Positions 45,101 through 57,089 of a stretch of DNA of 64,000 nucleotides are shown here, piece after piece. The notes under the pieces are model-generated. The model made no database searches. It saw only the letters and a list, made by a program, of their open reading frames with translations, and was not told the DNA's origin. The stretch's first letter is position 1; every line of letters starts with the position of its first letter. Source of the DNA: Rosa chinensis. Its lineage: Eukaryota; Streptophyta; Magnoliopsida; Rosales; Rosaceae. The stretch spans positions 66,712,319 through 66,776,318 of the forward strand of contig NC_037094.1 in the NCBI RefSeq assembly GCF_002994745.2, given 5' to 3'. A program made the translations under genes and the position numbers.

Positions 45101-48100
45101 ATTGAGTGATTACCTTATCAAACTTGAGGTACCATTGCCTGGAAGCTTACTTAAGACCATATATTGATTTCTTGAGTTTGCAGACCTTGCTTTCATCTTC
45201 TACAAAACCATCTGGCTACAACATATAAATTTCCTCATGCAAATCTCCATTCAAAAATGCAGTTTTGACATCCATTTGGTGCAACTCAAGATCAAAGTGT
45301 GCTACTAGGGCCATGACAACTCTGAATGCATCTGTAGACCCCGTGAAATTCCGAACGTCACTTTTTGACGGGAAAATTTTTCGCGACCTTTGTTCGGCTA
45401 AATACTTTTGGAAATAGTTTGGGCTTGGGCCTTGGGCCCGAGAATAGCATATGGTTAGAGTCTAAAATTTACTCTGGACACCCAACAGACGGGTATGCTA
45501 GTGAACCCAGCCCAATAAGTTAGTTGACCTTTGACCCGAACATCTTCCTTGATCCAATATGGTTGTAGCTCATAATGACATCTTTGCATAATTTTGAAAT
45601 ATATTTGTGAGTGCGTTTACGATTTTCTTATTTTACCTTTCTTAATAATTGGCGAAATTTCTGCTCGCCTTATCCAAAGCTTACTCGTCAAGCATCTCAC
45701 CGACTTTCAAAAGCACAATTTATTTACTCCTTATGTTTTTCAAACTCGAGCAAAACTCAGACAAAACTTGCTTTGCCATTTTTCTATCTAAAAATAAGTT
45801 TTGTGAGACCCGATACTTATTTGGCATTGTCAACACTTTAATTTGAGTTTTCTTGTATTTACTTACTTTACTTTTATTTTCCCCATCATTTTGGTTTTTA
45901 CCACCTTATTTTTTTACCCCAAATTTATCTGCCCAAGCTGAGCGTTCTCCTTCACACACAAAGTTCAGCTTTTCCTCTTTCCTTGTTCACGTCAGAGTTG
46001 GGCAGAGAGAAAGGGAGCCTCGTTCAGCTCTTCCCCTCCACGTTTCCATCATGCAAAGGGCAACTCCTCCAAGAACATCATCTCAGACCTTCAAAAGAGA
46101 GAACCCAGGCCATAAATCGTCATTCACCCTTCTCTTCTCACCTTTCCTCTCGTCCCTGGACACATCAGTCTGTTTACGATCCCCAAAACGCCTAGTTAGA
46201 GACCTCCGATCAAAAAAATTTCTTCACCAAAGTTGTTCGTCTATGTATCCTCTATCTAGCCTCAAAATTTTAGCTCCATTGGAGTCGATTTGAGTCCTGT
46301 ACACCCCTCGAAGCGGAAGCTATTCTGAAACGAGCCTGTTCCGGATTTCTGCTTGAATTCCCTCTCTTGCTTCACTCGAATCCCTCACATCTTACTTGAG
46401 ACTGATACAAACACTTGGTAAGATTCTGGAACCATCAAGTTCCCCTTTCTTTCTTCAATTTTTAGGCTCAATACGTTCAAAACAACTATCCCACATATTG
46501 AGAAGTTTCTGTTGCACTTTGCATGTTCGAGATTGAGCGAACTTCTTGGCCTGCGGCTGGACTCGATCCAATCAGCTCCCTCAGCTCTCTTTCCTGTTGA
46601 AATCCTCAAGAGAAACTCACTTTTTTATTAGTCTTTGGTGAGTATCATCTTTTCCATAAAACTCTATATATTTTTGGTTGTTATTACGAATCCTTGAAGA
46701 TTATGAACTTGTCACTGCTGTTGTTGGTATCTTGCTGCCTTAATTTTGATTTGTCATCCATTCTAATGTCTAGGGATTCTGCTAGGTCATGGCTACACCT
46801 TGAGTGTTAGAATCGTATTTGGTTCAAAGGTTATTTGTTGTTTGTAGCTGTCCAAATATCATGTTTCAATGCATTTTGTCATCGAGCTACAACACCTGCC
46901 CATATAGTATTAGAAAGTAACCTGAGCTATAGATCATTAGGAGCATTAGACATGCCTCTTAAGTGTGTTGGATTTGTGCTAGAACATGGTTATTTTGAAC
47001 ATTGAAATCATGCTTGATCATAGAGTTTATTTGTGTTATTGTTGTCCAAACACCATGTCTTCAAAACATCATGTTAGTGAGCTACAAGACCTTCTCCTTA
47101 TAGTATTGAAGGGTGACTGAGACTTTAAGCCTTTAGAAGCTTTAGATACTTTCTATAGGTGTCCTAGAGTCTACTTAACCAGCCATTTTAGGTACCAAAC
47201 GAGCTTTACACAAAAGAACCAATTTCTGCAGTTTTCAGTTTCCAGTATAATCTGACCCAGCTGCATTCCTTTCAAAACTGGAGCTGAACCGTTGAGAATT
47301 TGGGATCAGTTCCTTCTGGAGAAAGATAGTAAACACATATATGAACATTCCAGAATTTGAATCACCCCAAAACCATTTTTCTAGAATTAGTTATGCAATT
47401 TTTAAATAGGTGGACAGAAGCTGCTATTTCTGGAGAAAACCTGCACATTGTTTTACTTTAGCTTCTGAAACCTTTACTCTTCACATGGCTTTACTCAAAA
47501 TTCTATAACCATTTCATTCTTACTGAGTTGGTTGTTAAACCATCTTCTTTCCAAAAATTTTCAAGAATCACCTCAAGTATTTTAGACACTCTTCTAGTCT
47601 TCTTTAACCCTTAACAGTTCCTACTTAAACTCTGTTTCCAGCTTTTGACAACTTGTCTTCTAAAGGTGTTTTTGCCACTTTTTCCTGAAAAACCAACTCT
47701 CCCTTAGAGCCCTAATGGTCTGGTTATTAGTTAGTAAATAGGTTAAAGGAAAGGTTTTCTTCGGAGAGTAATGTGAGTGAATAGCAAGCCTAGTTTATCA
47801 TTATTAACGTCGCTTATTGATCTAGGCTCGATATCTTGGTAGGATCTTGTAAAGTGGTGGTTGCTACAAGGTTGTATTGAGGCCAAGTGCTGCAAGAGAA
47901 AGCTCGAGTTCCAGGTAGGGGATGCCTTTAACTCTATCTATGCTTTTCTTGCATATACTATGTTTTATATGAGGCCTCTTGCATGTTTTGGAAATTATCT
48001 GTTTTTACAACTTGAAATTTTTTGCGTGGATTGGATTGATGTGTTGGCAATTGATGGGGATGTAAGGAGAGGTCAGTTCCTCCTTGAGCCACCGGTGGTG

Positions 48101-51100
48101 GGCAGTGTGCACCATGCCCTTGATTATTGTTATCTCCCCTTTGTCTCTAGCCTTGTGATTAATGAATTCTGGAAAGTGATTGGCTAGATGGACGGTTGTG
48201 ATGGAAGTGTGAAAGATGATCAATTGCCGTGGGATTGTAGTTACGTGGTGACAATCACGTGGAAGCGCAAACCGGTTTTTATCTACTTCTTTTATTCAAA
48301 ACGATAAATCCTATTTTTAAACTTAGATATGGGGGCGGGCATGGGCAATGACTGGATGTAGGAGCCTAACCCCTACTTTAGTTTGTTTTGCAGGCTGTTG
48401 TTGTCGAAACTTGGGTATGGAGGATAATCCTTGGAGGCCAACATTTGTTTTGTTTAAAGTTTATTTTATTTGGCTTGTTTGATTTCGTTAAATTTTTGTA
48501 ACGTTATGTATGGTTGATGATGTGTGTGATTGCTTACCACCAAAGTGGAACCATAGGGTTAGAACCTCTATTTGAGTTTAGGTCCTAGTGGGCTAGACCT
48601 AAAAGACTCACGTAACTTACCATTCAATGAACTTAATGCAAACTTGGGCTAAGAACTAAAAATTGACATAGGACTCAACACAACACCACCTTCCTTTCCT
48701 CTTCCTCGCCTAGTTCGTAATCTTGTGATCACGAGCCAAGCCCACTATACAAGCCCAAAAATTTCGGGCTTATAGATTTCTTGTTTTCCAACCTAAAGGC
48801 CTTGTCTCTTTGAGGAATTCTAGGCCCAAAACACTTACTCCAAGTGTCGCGGGTGTAGGGTTCCTTGGGGAGGCGGCGCTGTGGTAATCCGGTCTCCGGG
48901 TCGCCACAGCATCTTTGGTTAAGACTGGAGAGAAAGTATCATTATAATCAATTCCTTCCTTTTGATTGTAGCCCTTAGCCACCAACCTGGCTTTATATCT
49001 ATCTACTCTGCCACCTGCATCCCTTTTTGTCTTAAACACCCATTTACATCCTATAGGCTTAGCATTGCATGGTTTATCAACCAAAGTCCATACACCATTT
49101 TGTGTCATGCTATGAAGCTCATCCTCCATGGCCAACCTCCATTTTGCATTATTTACAGATTGCATAGCTTCTGCAACTAATATGGGATCATCTTCATCTC
49201 CTAGTTCAGTCTCTTCAATAGTCAGGTACAACTTGTAATCATCTGATATGGCACATTTTCTGGTTCTCGTAGACTTTCTCAAGGCCACAGGTTAAGACAC
49301 TTCTACATTTGGTGCTACATTTATCTCATCTTGTTGATCAACTTGCTGTACTTGCACTTCATTATTCATACTTTGTTCATTTTGAGCAATTGTGGCTGCA
49401 TTAGCATTCTCAATATCATTCTGCACTATATCTTCAATTTGGTGTGCTGCAATATCAAACTCTTGATTTTCTGGAATAGGATTCAAAAGTGCTTCATTTT
49501 CTGGAACTGAATTGTTGTTGCAGTCTTGGTTTGGGATTGGTGAGGCACTGCAATCCTGGTACACAAACCATTCTTCAAAGGCTTTGCTGCTATTCTGCAT
49601 TGCTACTATTTCTTTTTCTGCATCTTTTCTTGCATTGTTATCAAACAATTCATCATAAAATGTGGCTCTATGTGACTCCACAATCCTTGTGCTTCTGTTC
49701 GGGCAATAAAATTTGAACCCTTTTGATTTTTCACAATAGCCAATGAAATAACCACTTACAGATTGAGAATCAAGCTTTCCATCTGCCACATTATGAACTC
49801 TCACTTCTGCATTACAACCCCACACATGGAAATGATTTAAACTAGGTTTGTAACCACACCATAATTCAAAAGGAGTTTTGAGTACAGCCTTGCTTGGAGT
49901 TCTATTACAAATATAATTTGCTGTTTTCAAAGCTTCTCCCCACAGAAATTTTGGTAGTGCAGACCTTACAATCATGCTTCTCACCATGCTAATCAATGTT
50001 CTATTCCTCCTTTCTGATACTCCATTCTGTTGTGGGTTATATGGAGTAGTATATTGAGCCACTATTCCACATTCCTGCAAGTAAAATGCAAAAGGACCTT
50101 TGTGTTGTCCTTGTTCTGTGTACCTGCCAAAGTATTCACCTCCCCTATCTGATCTGATACACTTAATCAATTTTCCAGTTTGTTTTTCAACCTCAGCCTT
50201 ATAGATTTCGAAAAATTCCAAAGCTTGTGACTTTTCTGAAATTAAGTAAATGTAACAAAATCTTCAAAAATCATCAATGAAAGTGATGAAATAACAATTC
50301 CCACAGATTGTACTAACTGGAAAAGGACCACATATATCTGTGTGAATTAAATCAAGCAATTGTTCACTTCTCTTTGAACTTGTTTTCCTAGCATTTGTCA
50401 TCTTGCCTTTCAAGCAATCAACACATGTTTCGAAATCTGTAAAGTCCAAAACAGGTAAAATACCTTGTTTCACAAGTTCTTGTAATCTTTGTTTTGAGAT
50501 ATGACCTAATCTCTTATGCCACAGAAAAGATGATGAATCACAAAACTTTCTTTTTGAACCTGATTTGCTTAAAAGAAAAATTTTCTTGCTGTCATTAGTT
50601 TCAGCCAAAATATTTTCACAATTTGCACACCAATAACCATTTACCAAATCAGCATCTCCAAAACAATTTGAACCATGATAGAAATTCATAACTTTATCAT
50701 TACTTGAAAAGCTGAAACCATTGTTTGCTACAAATTGAGATCCAGAAATTAAGTTCCTACTAATACTTGGAATACAATACACATTGTTCAACACTAATAC
50801 ATAATTATTCCTAAACTTGAGTTTGACAATTCCTACAGCCTTCACAGCCACTCTTTGGCCACTTCCAGTACACACCCTTGTCTCATTCCTTCTTGGGATT
50901 GAAATCTCTGACAATCCCTGTAATGAATTGACAATATGAATAGGGGAACCAGTGTCAAACCACCAAGAGTTGTCATTTACAAAAGCATTTGACTCAAAAT
51001 TAAAAACAGATTTTGAAAGAAAACTACCTTTCTTTTTCAGCCAAGCTTTGAAACCTTCACAGTCTTTCTTAAAGTGACCAAGTTTCTTGCAAAAGAAACA

Positions 51101-53512
51101 CTTAATGCCACCTGCAAGTTTGTTTTTCATTTTGTCATGATCAGATTTCACAATGGATTTAGAGGTGCTTACAGTGGTTCCAGGTTTGAAATTCTTGCTT
51201 TTGCCAAATTTCTTCTTGTACTTGATTTTGGACATGAGATTTACAGACACTTCTTGTCCTTCTTGATTCTGCATTTCATCTTCAACCTCCACACACAGTG
51301 AGATCAACTCATTGATGCTCCATTTTTCCTTCTGAGTCTTGTACAGAGTCTTGAGTTGAGAATATTCATTTGGGAGTGAGTCCAGAATCATATACACAAG
51401 GAATGAATCATCAATTGCCATATTTAGTGCTCTTATCCTTGCAGCAATATCAGAACCTCTCATAATGTACTCCCTCACACTAGTCTTGCCATTGTATTTC
51501 ATCCTTGCAAGAGACCTCACCAAATTCTGCACTTCAGCCTTATCAGAAATTTTAAACTTTTCTGCAATAGAATTAAAGAACTCCTTGGCCAATTCTGAAT
51601 CAGGTATACTGCCCTTTACATTCTCATGCATGCTTTTCTTGATCATGATCAATGCCATCTTGTTATGCTTGTACCATTTGTCATGTTTTTCCCTTGCCTC
51701 TTTGCTGGAACTCTCAGTTAATGCTACTGGTGGATTTTCCTTCAATACATGGTCATAATCTAAAATCCCCAGATTCAGTTCTATGTCACCTTTCCATTTC
51801 TTAAAGTTTGAGCCATTCAGAAGCTCAATCTGATTGATGCTCATTGGAAAGTGCATAGCTGCATATGAAATGATCAAACAAATTAATCTAGTGTAACTTA
51901 ATACCAGAATAAACTGAATGTCCCAAACTATATAATGTAGTATATATATGCAGTAATATGAGCTTTATCAATTTCAAGACTTTGACAACCTTTGTGGTGT
52001 ACTAATCTCTGTTGATATATGAATGTTCATTCACTTAATATATAATTAACAGATTTAAAACCAAATGTATGTAACTGTGTTTCTTTGGAAACAAGTACAA
52101 ATAATTTTAAGTTTCAAAATCTGCAACTTTAACAATAGAACATTGACATCCTTTTTCTCTTTTGACATAAAGCCACTTTGACAGCATATATGTTCTTAAA
52201 GATCAACATAACGATGTAAATAAGTCTATTTGATACATTCTTAGGCCACTTTGGCAGCACTTGATGCATTTATCTTCATATTAGTCATCAGATCAACATA
52301 TTCATACACCAATTATCACATAATCTTAATGATACATCAATAAATATACATATACCTATGATATGAATCTGATATGAACTTGAATATGGATCTACAAATA
52401 TTTGACATTTTTCTGTCATGAACATATGATCCACATGCATATTTCGATCGAATCAATGTATAAGAACATATAAAATGAAATTAATGTAAGTTTCTAAATC
52501 AGTATATCATGATCAAGAATATAAAAATAAAGTTATATAAATTACTTGATGCGGATTAAGGTAATTGAAATTCCCATAATTCAAAATGTCAATGCAGTTA
52601 ATTGCTTCAACATGTAAATGATCTATGTATGGCTGCTCTGATACCAATTGTTATTAAACAGTATGCTTAAGCAATCACAAACACATAATCTAGAACCTAT
52701 ACTAGATCAAATCATGTTAATAGAATTACTGCAAATTAACTTAATGTAAGAATGAACTAGGGATTGAAAACTGCATATTAATCCTGAATCTGCAGAAAAC
52801 CAAACATAAGAACATGAACCCAGAAAACTTACTCGATGCACTCCTACTGTCCATGATAGCCTTCTCCTAATTTCACCCTTATGTTCTCTTAGTATATGGG
52901 ACTAAAACAAGAACAACTCGTGCATTAGAAGGGACCAATCTGACATACATATACAGCAACCTTGCAAAGCAGTTCCATCCATAAAGAAACTGCTGCAATA
53001 CCTTAACTGCCTATCAGCTTTAACTGCTTGTCTAATTGCAACCAAATTTTGAATTCAAATAACAGATAAGCTTTTCTTAATATGATGTATATCATAAGCT
53101 TATACTATAGTCTAAACTTAGATTAATTACATATATGAAGCATATATGCAGAATACAAACTCCAAACAATGTCTTGTTCCATAAGCAATGTTAATTTGCT
53201 TACATTCAGCAAACCTAAATAGTTATTCTTCTCTCAAATTGTAGATTATTCAATGGTGAGCTCACAATCAGACTTAGTTGGCCCCAGTCTCAAATCAAGG
53301 AAATTCCATTTCAGATTTATTAGCAACCAAGCAAAAGAAGGAGCCTAACAAAATTGGTTAAGTGAAGAAACCCTAATGTAAGGCTGACCCACCCGTTCAC
53401 CAAGGAAAGCGCCGGCGATGACGAAGGTGATGTAGATGGAGTTACGGCGCATGATGACCCTATAGAGGCCTTCGAAGAGGCCTCCACCGGTTCTTCGAGG
53501 TGTTGAAGCCAT
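42127..53512 (-). CDS. QCR9: Cytochrome b-c1 complex subunit 9 (QCR9), copy a, with a ~10.5-kb first intron
   Basis: A small single-helix subunit of mitochondrial respiratory complex III in the inner membrane. Exons: 53512-53393 (40 codons), 42888-42841 (16 codons), 42177-42127 (16 codons and TGA), all phase 0 with GT-AG ends. The 72-residue product starts [20 protein letters not shown], has a hydrophobic segment at residues ~25-37 ([13 protein letters not shown]), then GER and [16 protein letters not shown], and ends [16 protein letters not shown]. This is the length and sequence pattern of plant QCR9. The 10,504-base first intron holds an entire Copia element. Without it the intron would be about the size of the 408-base intron of copy b. 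Whether such a long intron is spliced cannot be told from sequence, but all splice sites are intact. Confidence 0.85.
42914..43469 (-). repeat. Copia 3' LTR
   Basis: On the minus strand it begins TGTAAGCAAATTAAC and ends TTTAATAACA. The adjoining CAGTGGGAGAT (43470-43480, minus strand) is the polypurine tract. Confidence 0.95.
45333..48908. mobile_element. Nested TG...CA element, probably a very long solo LTR
   Basis: It begins TGTAGACCCCGTG and ends GGGTCGCCACA, flanked by a 5-base duplication GCATC (45328-45332 and 48909-48913), exactly between two adjacent RT codon blocks of the Copia element. No repeated ends, primer site or pol motifs were found within its 3576 bases; the longest open frame is about 146 codons and unremarkable. 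A solo LTR of a large Gypsy-type element fits best. A non-coding LARD or TRIM-like derivative would need two LTRs, which I do not see. Its strand is unknown. Confidence 0.8.
46800..47180. repeat. Internal imperfect tandem duplication in the nested element
   Basis: Two ~190-base blocks (starting near 46800 and 46995) share the order TTATTTGT, TGTCCAAA, CATGT, GAGCTACAA, TATAGTATT and GCATTAGA/GCTTTAGA. Heavily diverged. Confidence 0.55.
52635..52646 (-). promoter_or_regulatory. Copia primer-binding site (initiator tRNA-Met)
   Basis: TGGTATCAGAGC on the minus strand, two bases after the end of the 5' LTR. Confidence 0.9.
52649..53204 (-). repeat. Copia 5' LTR
   Basis: Same length as the 3' LTR, with seven differences in 556 positions (about 1.3%), all substitutions. 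It should contain the element promoter; I did not assign a specific TATA box. Confidence 0.95.
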
Positions 53513-53514
53513 GG

Positions 53515-54500
53515 CGATATGAACCAAGTCTCTTCCTCTTTTTCTTTTCCCTTTTCTTTCTGATCTGTATTTAGAAGAACTATGATGAAGAGTATCAATT
53601 AGGAAAAATAGATAAAAATAGTTACAGTCGTCAACCAAATGTTAAATTGCAAGACTGTAAAGGGCACTTAAAAAGCTCACTTTTGGTAAGTGGCATGTAT
53701 ATAGATAGGAACGGGTGAGGGATAAAATCTTTACTTAGAGAAAATCTTGAATTAAGCAGTCAGACTACTAAATTGCTGCGAGTCATCTGACGGTCCAATA
53801 AAATAATGAGACGTGCTACACACGCCATTGTTTTTTTAACCTTCAAACATGTATTGGTTTTTTTTTTAAAGGAGCATGTATTGGTTTTTAAGTAGTTAGA
53901 GAGAAAAGACACATTCAAATTTCGAATAAATAACCTTAGCCATTAGACCTACAAGATTCACCTCGTGTAAGCAGTTGGTTGAACAAAAATTTTGTGGGGC
54001 AGCATAACTTGTCAAACGCTTAGAAAGGGGTTTTGAGACTACAAATTTTCATTAGCAAGGATTATTCTCATCGTCTCGGTAGTGCTTTTGCAGCAAATGA
54101 GGACTAGCTGGGTAATATCTATTGTTATATGAGATTTACCATCTGACAGACGACATTGTGCAGTTAGATTTACCATCTGAAGAACAAGTAAGATTCAACA
54201 TACAAAAGATAAGACAATCAAAATGTAAACAAAAATCTCAGCATCAATCTTTTGGCATCCAACATTTGGGATTTATCTTACTGCCTACTTATTTAACTGC
54301 CCATCACTCAAAATATAGGGAGAAGGCTATGAAGGAATTGAACAATTTCAAAGCCCAAATCTGATGCTTATGTGCTTGATTGATTAAATCAAAATTATCA
54401 AACAAATGACCACAATACTTTTCACAAGACAAGTAATGAGAAATGGATCCAAGAGAATGTCAAAGACTGCATAATCATGCGTCTCTTATTGCTGCATTCA
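53515..54500. other. QCR9 copy a 5' flank and spacer
   Basis: 53515-53640 is the presumed promoter and leader, matching 56976-57085 upstream of copy b (TCTTTCTGATCTGTATTTAG). Beyond 53660 there is AT-rich spacer with no recognised feature. Confidence 0.45.
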
Positions 54501-54506
54501 ACCATA

Positions 54507-54750
54507 TCAACCAGAGGTTGTTTTCTTCTGTTGGAATATGACAGCATATACTGGAGCAGCCACACCAATGCTGAAGGCAGTGAACACTCCAAGGCTCATC
54601 TTCAAAGCCTGGTGCTTCATCATGTCCAAGTTATACATGTGTTAGGAATGCATGTAGAAGGGTTCATCATGGCCATGTCTGCCCATCCTCTTCACTCCAG
54701 TTGTGAATGGAACCCCCCCAGTTGCTGCGAAAGCACAATAGCCACTGCTA
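54507..54750 (-). pseudogene. Retropseudogene-like fragment of a small mitochondrial protein (COX VIIc-like)
   Basis: The minus strand reads AATGGVPFTTGVKRMG, then GHDEPFYMH, a TAA codon, HMYNLDMMKHQALKMSLGVF and AVIFQQKKTTSG before TGA at 54507-54509. One amphipathic and one hydrophobic stretch near the C-terminus look like the short single-helix subunits of plant cytochrome oxidase (VIIc-like). The family name is from memory and moderate at best. The stretch has no introns, lacks a clear start and has an internal stop, so a processed or decayed copy is likely. Confidence 0.35.
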
Positions 54751-54959
54751 CTTAGTACATACAATGAAAAAAACAGTATTTAATCTTAAATGAATCAATA
54801 CATCATAGGTTTAAAAGCTAGAGTTTTTAATATATGCAAAGATTCACTGTGGCTTTGAACATTCACTCTCCAATTACAAGGTGGCAGCCTTTTCTTTGGC
54901 AATAAGACTTTGACCAAAATTATCTATGGGGATGCTTCACAGAGAATGGTTTTCTTTAT

Positions 54960-57085
54960 GCACATTACAACATAATAAGTTACGCAGTAGATACAACCCC
55001 AAGAAACACATTGACTATAAGAGTGAACTTCAATTCAATCAAGTAAGATAATGATGGTTGGCAGCACAGCCTGTATGCATTGAGACTAATATTTGGCACC
55101 AGCAATCCTATGAAATATAGAATCACAATAGAGAAATCTGAATTTCCTGATATTAGCCACCAAAAATATTGACATTTTTTTTTTCTCAGTCCACTTCATC
55201 AAACATTCTGTTACTATCTAGACCATATGCTTTGGTCAATGAAAATCAAGGCCAAAAGATGAAACCTCAGAAACAAACAATAAAAAAAAATTTAAGAGTC
55301 AATGTGTCCAATACAAGACTGATTCAACACTCCAAAAACAATTGAATGGAGCATCTATCAAAAACATTGAAACTGATTCAACATTGAAACATGGTTGATA
55401 TAATCAGTTCAATCTATCAAAAAAATTTATTAATGAAAAAAAGCGCTGCTACCTAATGCATAATTGCAAACTCCAACTTTCCTTACGAAAACTACTTGAT
55501 GGTTATAAGGAAGAGCCCACAGTTCATTCATCTGTTGGCCTTTGCCCCAAAACTGGAATGTCTTCATATCGTTTCTGCATTAACAAGAAAAACATAACCT
55601 TAAAGTATGCTCAACATTCAGAATGTTGAAAACCAAATTACAACCAAAGAAAGAATCTCAACTGTATAGTATGTATCTGCAAATAATACATGTCCTCTAC
55701 AAACATGTGATAAGGTTGTGGTACTCAAAGCATCACAACCCAAATCATTAAATATCCTCTACAAAATGCAAGTTTTGCTTCAATACATGTACATCCAGAT
55801 CCTATTACCATCGAATCATGCCTATGATCTAATACTATGCATAACCGCGAGCCATGGGGAAAATGTCAGAGAAAAACCAGACTACAAGAACACTGCAATT
55901 AAATTGGTTGCTTGAACTATTGCCATCAACTATACTTAGATTTGAATTAGATGAAAAAGAAGAGAATAACATGGATGCCAAATGATTCCTCATGTTAGTT
56001 GTTTCACTTATATTGCATCCAGTTCTGATAATAGAATATATTCCTTAGTTATATTAAATACAGTGTACAAGTAGTACTAATGCGCTACAGTTGGTCTTTA
56101 ACAAGATTAGTCTTGTTGTGGTCAGATTTACATCCTCCTCTTGAAATCATTCAATCCAAACCTAATGTCAGGAAGAATGTGTAAAACTAATACAAACAGT
56201 ATTTACAATCAAATTTCCATCCAAAATCATCATCTAAGCATCTAAACCATAAAATAAAAGATAAAAACACTAACACATACAGTTCTTGGAGTTCCATTTC
56301 ACGCACATCAAAACATACTTTTGCAAAATGGAAATGCAAATAGCAAATGCATGAAAATCACCAAAAGTAAATGAAAACTTCAAAGTAATCGCTGTACCCC
56401 AATGTTACTGTACTCCCACAGCCTATGAACTCCATAATCCACAGCCTGAAACCAATGCATAAGAATTCAGCAAACAGAAATAGCTATTCTTCTCTCAAAA
56501 ATTCGCAGCAGACATTCGAAGGTCGGAACAAATACAGCAAGGAAAAAAAAAATTAACTGAGAACAATGCAGACATCTAATCTGTATATTCCTCACAGCAA
56601 ACGAGCTTTAAGCATGTGACTAGTTATGATATTACTGGAACTCTACTGAAAATTACAGAATCACAATAAACAGTTTCAAATTTTATCAATCTCTCTGTAA
56701 CATGAAAAAAATTCCTTGAACCAAATTGTAATTATTGAATGCTGAGCTCACAATCAGACTTAGTTGGCCCTAATCTCAAATCAAGGAAATTACATTTCAG
56801 ATTTATTAGCAACCAAACAGAAGTAGGAAATCCTAAATGTAAGGCTCACCCACCCATTCACCGAGGAAAGCACCGGGGATGATGAAGGTGACGTAGACAG
56901 AGTTGCAGCGCATGATGACTCTGTAGAGCCCTTCGAAGAGGCCTCCACTGGTTCTTCGAGGTGTTGAAGCCATAGCGATATGAATCAAGTCTCTGCCTCT
57001 TTTTCTTTTCCTTTTCTTTCTGATCTGTATTTAGAAGAACTATGATGAAGAGCATCAATTAGGAAAATAGATAAAAACTAGAAAA
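54960..57085 (-). repeat. QCR9-locus duplicate C (contains QCR9 copy b)
   Basis: Full-length version of the unit also seen at 37360-39020 (A, exonless) and 41056-42913 plus 53205-53640 (B). It supplies the uninterrupted reference for both the Copia insertion (56460-56480) and the intron-2 deletion in B: about 190 bases at 55890-56105 are missing from B at 42510. Confidence 0.8.
55524..56973 (-). CDS. QCR9: Cytochrome b-c1 complex subunit 9 (QCR9), copy b, possibly decaying
   Basis: Exons 56973-56854, 56445-56398 and 55574-55524, same phases and lengths as copy a and 72 codons with no stop. Compared with copy a, most changes are conservative, but three hit positions that are normally constant in this short protein: MRRNS becomes MRCNS (residue 23), VIAGAF becomes IIPGAF (a proline in the membrane helix, residue 33), and GER becomes GEW (residue 40). 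In exon 2, NNVG becomes SNIG. Introns are 408 and 823 bases with GT-AG ends. The reading frame is intact, but the substitutions suggest relaxed constraint, so this may be the dispensable duplicate. Confidence 0.75.
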
Positions 57086-57089
57086 AGCA

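Larger units (their letters stand above)
44037..51856 (-). pseudogene. Copia gag-pol polyprotein, interrupted
   Basis: From the ATG at 51856: gag (UBN2-like, [17 protein letters not shown]), zinc knuckle [14 protein letters not shown], protease WWFDTGSP, integrase ([24 protein letters not shown]), reverse transcriptase ([11 protein letters not shown], then KTAFLNGDL and YVDD after the nested insertion) and RNase H ([18 protein letters not shown]). In-frame stops occur at 50264-50266, 49292-49294, near 45218, near 45150 and at 44817-44819, and a 3576-base element splits RT at 48909/45332. Apart from these the frame is long and well conserved, in keeping with the young LTRs. Not functional; it could only move in trans. 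Confidence 0.9.
42914..53204 (-). mobile_element. Copia LTR retrotransposon in intron 1 of QCR9 copy a
   Basis: A 10,291-base element on the same strand as the gene. Both LTRs are 556 bases, begin TG and end CA, and are flanked by a TTCAG duplication (42909-42913 and 53205-53209). They differ at seven positions by eye. The primer site lies next to the right (5') LTR and a polypurine tract next to the left (3') LTR. Gag, protease, integrase, RT and RNase H follow in Copia order. Subtracting the nested 3576-base insertion leaves about 6.7 kb. The homologous point in QCR9 copy b (56460-56480) is uninterrupted. Confidence 0.95.

Noticed and set aside
45853..46293. 146-codon open frame in the nested element
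   Set aside because: Ser/Pro/Phe-rich with no gag or pol motif; chance frame in an LTR-like sequence.
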